Source: an uncultured Paracoccaceae bacterium
GTDB lineage: Bacteria > Pseudomonadota > Alphaproteobacteria > Rhodobacterales > Rhodobacteraceae
Assembly: GCA_947498645.1 (NCBI GenBank)
Contig: CANMKS010000001.1
Coordinates: 2,642,032 to 2,706,031, forward strand
DNA: 64,000 nt
Direction of reading: 5' to 3'
Below, one piece after another: positions 60,726 through 64,000 of this stretch. The first letter of the stretch is position 1. Each line of letters opens with the position of its first letter. The notes beneath the pieces were generated by a model. It saw only the letters and a list, made by a program, of their open reading frames with translations. It had not been told where the DNA came from and searched no databases. The position numbers and the translations under genes were made by a program.

Positions 60726-61233
60726 CGCGCGCGGCCTCCCATCTGTCGCGGGTCAGTTCCATGCTCCGCACTGGCACTTCTTCGCCGCGTGCTTTTGAGT
60801 GATGCACATCGCTACCCACATCAACAAAACCCAGTTTTTGCAAGACGCGGCGCGAGGCTGCGTTTTCCACAAAATGGCTGGATTTCACCGTATCTGCCGC
60901 CGCTTGCGCAAAGTGATGCGCAAGCACAGCCTTGCCGGCCTCTGTGGTATAACCTTGGCCCCATGCGTCCTGTGACAGCCAATACCCCAGATCACCATCC
61001 AGCCCGATGGTGCCGATAAATCGGTCATCGGCCCAGATCAGCCATGCGCCAAAGCGGCCCTTCTGGTTTTCCCTGATGAACCACTCCGCGTCGGTGATGC
61101 CATACGGGAATGGCACCAGCGTCAGCCAACGGCTGACCTCAATATTATTGAGCGCCTTTGTGATCACCCGCGCATCACGCAGTTGCGGCGCCCGCAATGT
61201 CAGCCGGGCGGTCCGCAATGTCGGGACGGTCAT
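60718..61233 (-). CDS. GNAT acetyltransferase, second of three
   Basis: A 171-residue GNAT of RimJ/RimL type: LRTARLTLRAPQLRDARVI at the start, WLSQDAWGQGYTTEAGKAVL for CoA binding and NAASRRVLQKLGF for the substrate end. Start ATG 61233 overlaps the first GNAT by four bases. Similar enzymes acetylate N-termini of ribosomal proteins; that is a guess here. It lies between rpmA and obg. Confidence 0.87.
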   Translation of the reverse strand: MTVPTLRTARLTLRAPQLRDARVITKALNNIEVSRWLTLVPFPYGITDAEWFIRENQKGRFGAWLIWADDRFIGTIGLDGDLGYWLSQDAWGQGYTTEAGKAVLAHHFAQAAADTVKSSHFVENAASRRVLQKLGFVDVGSDVHHSKARGEEVPVRSMELTRDRWEAARDD

Positions 61234-61772
61234 GACCCCAGTTTGAGCGTGTAGGTCCATGTGGGCATGGTGGCCTTGCGCGAGACGGAAAACGCCTCTG
61301 CATCGCCAAGATAGTCGAACCCGCAATTGGTAAGCACACGAGCCGAGCCGGGGTTGTCCTGAAACACCTCTGCAAAGATGCGGTCAGAGCGATGCGGGTT
61401 GGCCGCAATCAGTGTGCGCACGGCCTCGGTCGCGAAACCAGTGTTCCAGAACGCGGGCGCGATCCAATAGAAGATTTCTGATTGCGCGCGGTCCATCCGC
61501 TCCAGGCTAATCAGGCCAAGGGCCTCGGCATGGCCATGGGCAGAGCCATCAATGACCCAGACATCCTCTGTCCGGTCAACCTGACTGGCGCGTTCGATCA
61601 TCGCTTCAACAGAACCGGGGGGCAGCGGATGCGGCATCGCGCGGGTGCCACGCGCCACGCGATCATCACCGGCGTACATGGCAATCAGGCCAGCGTCAGA
61701 TTTGCGGCACGGGCGCAGCACGAAACGGCCTGCTTCTATCGTGTCCTGCACGGTGATCTCTTCATGGCGCAT
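61230..61772 (-). CDS. GNAT acetyltransferase, first of three
   Basis: A 180-residue GNAT with FVLRPCRKSDAGLIAMYAGDD, an aromatic YWIAPAFWNTGFATEAVRTLI block and NPGSARVLTNCGF. GAGGAGGG five bases upstream sets ATG 61772; this is the strongest ribosome-binding site of the trio and suggests it is the promoter-proximal gene after the rplU-rpmA terminator. It is coupled by ATGA to the second GNAT. Confidence 0.87.
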   Translation of the reverse strand: MRHEEITVQDTIEAGRFVLRPCRKSDAGLIAMYAGDDRVARGTRAMPHPLPPGSVEAMIERASQVDRTEDVWVIDGSAHGHAEALGLISLERMDRAQSEIFYWIAPAFWNTGFATEAVRTLIAANPHRSDRIFAEVFQDNPGSARVLTNCGFDYLGDAEAFSVSRKATMPTWTYTLKLGS

Positions 61773-61841
61773 TGCTTCCCTCCTCGAAAACAACTCGGTC
61801 TTGTCCACCCTTTAAATCTACATGGTGGCAGAAATATGAAT

Positions 61842-61874
61842 AAAAAAGGGGGACCGGTTATCACCGATCCCCCC
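61842..61874 (-). terminator. Terminator after rpmA
   Basis: On the minus strand GGGGGATCGGT pairs with ACCGGTCCCCC, with one mismatch, followed by six Ts (complement of 61842-61847). It sits between rpmA and the first GNAT, so rplU-rpmA can end here or be partly read through to obg. Confidence 0.85.
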
Positions 61875-61900
61875 AATTCTGTTACCTTGGAATTTTCGGC

Positions 61901-62170
61901 TTATTCAGCGGCCTCCGCCACTGGGAGAACCGAAATAAAGGTGCGGCCTTTGAGGCCTTTGTGGAATTTCACGTTGCCATCAACAGTTGCAAAGATCGTG
62001 TGATCCTTACCCATGCCAACGCCCATGCCCGGCCACATCTTTGTGCCGCGCTGACGCATGATGATGTTACCGGCGATAACTTCTTCGCCGCCGAATTTTT
62101 TGACGCCAAGACGACGACCGGCTGAGTCGCGTCCGTTACGGGATGAACCGCCTGCTTTTTTATGTGCCAT
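61901..62170 (-). CDS. rpmA: 50S ribosomal protein L27
   Basis: An 89-residue large-subunit protein at the peptidyl-transferase site. The start [28 protein letters not shown] and the block [13 protein letters not shown] are diagnostic. It starts directly with the functional N-terminus, without the pro-sequence that is cleaved in Firmicutes. It follows rplU after 11 bp on the same strand. Confidence 0.97.
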   Translation of the reverse strand: MAHKKAGGSSRNGRDSAGRRLGVKKFGGEEVIAGNIIMRQRGTKMWPGMGVGMGKDHTIFATVDGNVKFHKGLKGRTFISVLPVAEAAE

Positions 62171-62181
62171 CTGGTCTCTCC

Positions 62182-62865
62182 TTAACCTTTAGCGAGTTCA
62201 GCAGCTTGCTTGAGCCACTCATCGCGGTCGATACGACCCTTGAAATTCAGTTTCTCGTCCATATCAGCCACATCTTCCGGCGTCCATGCGGCGATCTGCG
62301 CGAATGTTGTCACACCTTCGGCGTGCAGCTTCTTGACGATGACGGGGCCAACACCGCTGATCTTGCTCAGATCGTCAGCTGCGTCGGTTTTTGGTGCCGC
62401 TTTCGCCTTTGGTGCTGCCTTTGGCTTTTCAGCTTTCGGCGCTGCGTCTGCCTTGGGTGCCGCTTTCTTTGGCGCTGCCTTTTTCGCGGCAGGCTTTGCA
62501 GATGGTGCAGCAACAACGCCCGCACCGGATACCGCTGCCATCACGCCGGATTTGTCAGCGCCTTTTTCAAGGATGTCCGCAATACGCACCAATGTCAGTT
62601 GCTGACGGTGGCCTTTCTTGCGCTGGCTGCCGTGCTTACGGCGACGCTTGACGAAGTTGATCGTCTTTTCGCCTTTGATCTGGTCAATCACTTCGGCCTG
62701 GACGCCAGCGCCCGCAACCAAAGGTGTGCCCACTGTGGAGCCGACCATGAGAATCTCGTTGAATTGGATTTTGTCGCCAGCATTTGCTGCCAGCTTTTCG
62801 ACACGCAAGACGTCGCCAGAGGCCACTTTGTACTGCTTGCCGCCGGTTTTGAGAACCGCAAACAT
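62182..62865 (-). CDS. rplU: 50S ribosomal protein L21 with C-terminal extension
   Basis: A 227-residue form of a protein that is normally about 103 residues. L21 itself ([24 protein letters not shown] to [15 protein letters not shown]) is followed by an Ala/Lys/Pro-rich linker (residues about 120-160) and a helix-hairpin-helix-like domain ([30 protein letters not shown], about 170-200). Such fusions occur in Rhodobacteraceae. The HhH part may contact DNA or rRNA. AAGGAAG precedes ATG 62865. A small stem CCGGA/TCCGG (62900-62913) sits in the leader. Confidence 0.95.
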   Translation of the reverse strand: MFAVLKTGGKQYKVASGDVLRVEKLAANAGDKIQFNEILMVGSTVGTPLVAGAGVQAEVIDQIKGEKTINFVKRRRKHGSQRKKGHRQQLTLVRIADILEKGADKSGVMAAVSGAGVVAAPSAKPAAKKAAPKKAAPKADAAPKAEKPKAAPKAKAAPKTDAADDLSKISGVGPVIVKKLHAEGVTTFAQIAAWTPEDVADMDEKLNFKGRIDRDEWLKQAAELAKG

Positions 62866-63042
62866 TTGATCTTCCTTTGTTTTCCGCGTCTCTGAGGCCC
62901 CGGATCGTTCCGGCGTTTGTTACCTGTGGACTGCGCGCCCTTGGGCGTAATTTCGCATATGTCCCCGCAAGACCCTTGCAGAGATGGCGCTATATCTGAC
63001 CAATGCCTTTATAAGTCAACCCAAAAGAAGGTTAGAAAACCC

Positions 63043-63390
63043 ATGCGCTGGCCCGTGACTGCTGTCCTCCTGCTCGCCGCCTGTTCCAATGAGGCCAATC
63101 ACCTTGGCAACCCGCTGATGCTGCCTGTGTCCGGGATCAGCACCGTGATCGGGAATGCCGTCTATGAAAAACGGCGCGGTCAGGTCGAACTTATCGTCAA
63201 ATCCAACTACGACACGATCCGCAAAGAGATCAGCGCCGGTGGAGGGCCCGCATTGACCAAGGCCATGGATGCCGCAGGCATTCCGCTGTCTGAGCGCCCT
63301 GCCCGCATTATCCAACTGCAATCGGACATTGGCATCTACAATGCCAGCCCCGGCGCGCTTGTGACGGCTTTGATGGTCTACGGCGGCTAG
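63043..63390 (+). CDS. Small lipoprotein of unknown function
   Basis: A 115-residue exported lipoprotein. The signal MRWPVTAVLLLAACS ends in the lipobox L-A-A-C (Cys14). The mature part (LMLPVSGISTVIGNAVYEKRRGQVELIVKSNYDTI and SDIGIYNASPGALVTALMVYGG) matches no domain I know. It is divergent from rplU. Its stop interlocks with that of the convergent lipoprotein (63387-63390). The ribosome-binding site AGAAGG is 11 bases away, so an earlier start is less likely. Confidence 0.75.
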   Translation: MRWPVTAVLLLAACSNEANHLGNPLMLPVSGISTVIGNAVYEKRRGQVELIVKSNYDTIRKEISAGGGPALTKAMDAAGIPLSERPARIIQLQSDIGIYNASPGALVTALMVYGG

Positions 63391-63791
63391 AACCCTGCCA
63401 GCAGTGAATCACGCTTCGCAACCAGATCCCAGAACGCCTTGGACTTCGAGATTTCATCAGCAACATCAGCCGGAATACCGCGTGCAATCATCCGATCATA
63501 CAAAGTCTGCGGATAGCCGGGCGTCACAGGTGGCACGCTGACCATGGCATTGATGTCAGCCGGGATGCTTGCGGCCTCTGGCGGGCATCCGCGTGTGGGG
63601 CTGCCGCTCAAGGCACGCCCGTCCGCCTCTAGCTTTAGCTGGGCTGCGAAATAAATCGTGCATTCAGCGGCCAAAAGCTGGGCCTGTCGCGGATCATCCG
63701 CTGGCAAGTCAGGCTGCGGCGGGATTGCAGCTGTCTGATCACAGGCCGCGAGCAGGCCAAGGGCGAGAATAGCATGTTTGATAGAAGGCAC
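63387..63791 (-). CDS. Small lipoprotein of unknown function
   Basis: A 134-residue protein starting at GTG 63791 with AAGGA upstream. The leader KHAILALGLLAAC has a lipobox ending at Cys17. The mature part has two cysteines (AECTIYFAAQ and RGCPPEA) and several prolines. No known domain recognised. It faces the other small lipoprotein with interlocked stops. Confidence 0.7.
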   Translation of the reverse strand: MPSIKHAILALGLLAACDQTAAIPPQPDLPADDPRQAQLLAAECTIYFAAQLKLEADGRALSGSPTRGCPPEAASIPADINAMVSVPPVTPGYPQTLYDRMIARGIPADVADEISKSKAFWDLVAKRDSLLAGF

Positions 63792-63862
63792 CGGGAGAAA
63801 TCCTTGTGGTCTGTAATTTCAGCGGCAGAATACCGTGCCGGTCACGCTTGCCAAGACCCGAC

Positions 63863-64000
63863 CTAAAGTTCCTGACTGATCATGAAACGTGATGCAGCCA
63901 GACCAAGCGCGCGCGAGATATCATCAAACATCCCGTTGAACGCAATAAACAGGGCATCCGTCATCTCTTTGCCTGCCTCAGACTTTGAAAACGCGATGTA
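63863..64000 (-). CDS. C-terminal end of a protein, possibly DUF2059 (partial)
   Basis: The frame is open to the window's end and stops at TAG 63863, giving 45 residues: KSEAGKEMTDALFIAFNGMFDDIS and a closing region RFMISQEL. The helical pattern with S-x-A-G-K-E-M and M-F-D-D-I-S is reminiscent of DUF2059 proteins, which follow a signal peptide. The N-terminus is outside the window, so the family is a tentative call. Confidence 0.45.
   Translation of the reverse strand, partial: YIAFSKSEAGKEMTDALFIAFNGMFDDISRALGLAASRFMISQEL

Noticed and set aside
62866..62920. Ribosomal leader regulating rplU
   Set aside because: A small CCGGA/TCCGG stem exists, but it is too short to match a known L21 leader structure.

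Overview
The window reads as chromosomal DNA of an alphaproteobacterium of the family Rhodobacteraceae, most likely a marine Roseobacter-group organism (Loktanella/Yoonia/Sulfitobacter-like). This is an inference from gene content. The essential cell-cycle genes ctrA, sciP and chpT are all present. L21 carries a long C-terminal extension, and there is an ornithine-lipid olsBA pair, a lone Hint-domain protein, TrmFO and several small family-specific proteins. Coding density is very high. Many same-strand pairs share 4-bp ATGA/GTGA overlaps, and many convergent pairs run into each other at their stop codons. I see no prophage, complete insertion sequence, CRISPR array, rRNA or defence system.

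Region 1 (1-7.5 kb): the 3' end of an arsC-like gene plus an AqpS-type aquaporin, an XRE-cupin regulator, a FrnE/DsbA-like oxidoreductase coupled to a Bcr/CflA drug exporter, mfd, and a small membrane protein. Region 2 (7.6-17.3 kb): hemB, a universal stress protein, a sodium:alanine symporter, a Tat/lipobox YSC84 lipoprotein, and two divergent FAD-GcvT (dimethylglycine/sarcosine dehydrogenase-like) paralogues, one coupled to a MobA-like nucleotidyltransferase. Region 3 (17.3-20.1 kb) is looser and more accessory in character: a solo Hint protein, a gap of nearly 0.6 kb, a VOC protein, an amicyanin-like cupredoxin and tRNA-Leu(CAA).

Region 4 (20.1-25.5 kb): a zinc peptidase, a YqaA/DedA protein with DsbB, and an Lrp regulator divergent from arginase and ornithine cyclodeaminase (an arginine-to-proline catabolic unit with a clear palindromic operator candidate), then a formyltransferase. 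Region 5 (25.6-39.8 kb): gyrA, two tandem beta-barrel paralogues, trmFO, a methyltransferase, gluQ, hisI, a NifU-like scaffold, a 40-residue membrane protein, recG-ligA, and ctrA with its antagonist sciP just upstream.

Region 6 (39.9-48.2 kb): mnmA, a YHS protein, a P-loop ATPase of unknown role, metA with the acetyl-CoA specificity residue, an alpha/beta hydrolase, DUF2513, PPK2 with a TetR regulator, a PagL-like deacylase and rplM-rpsI. Region 7 (48.4-64 kb): a thioesterase, an enoyl-CoA hydratase, an M32 peptidase, ctaA, trmJ, a TfoX-N protein, a ThiE-like protein, olsBA, DUF3553, chpT, and the block rplU-rpmA-(three GNATs)-obg-proB-proA. It closes with two lipoproteins and a cut gene.

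Functional links visible in the window are the CckA-ChpT-CtrA phosphorelay output (ChpT, CtrA, SciP), translation and tRNA modification (MnmA, TrmFO, TrmJ, GluQRS, L13, S9, L21, L27, Obg), DNA repair and topology (Mfd, RecG, LigA, GyrA), and proline/ornithine metabolism (arginase, OCD, ProBA, OlsB). The least understood items are the 40-residue membrane protein, the Hint protein, the divergent dehydrogenase pair, the GNAT trio and the metA-adjacent ATPase.
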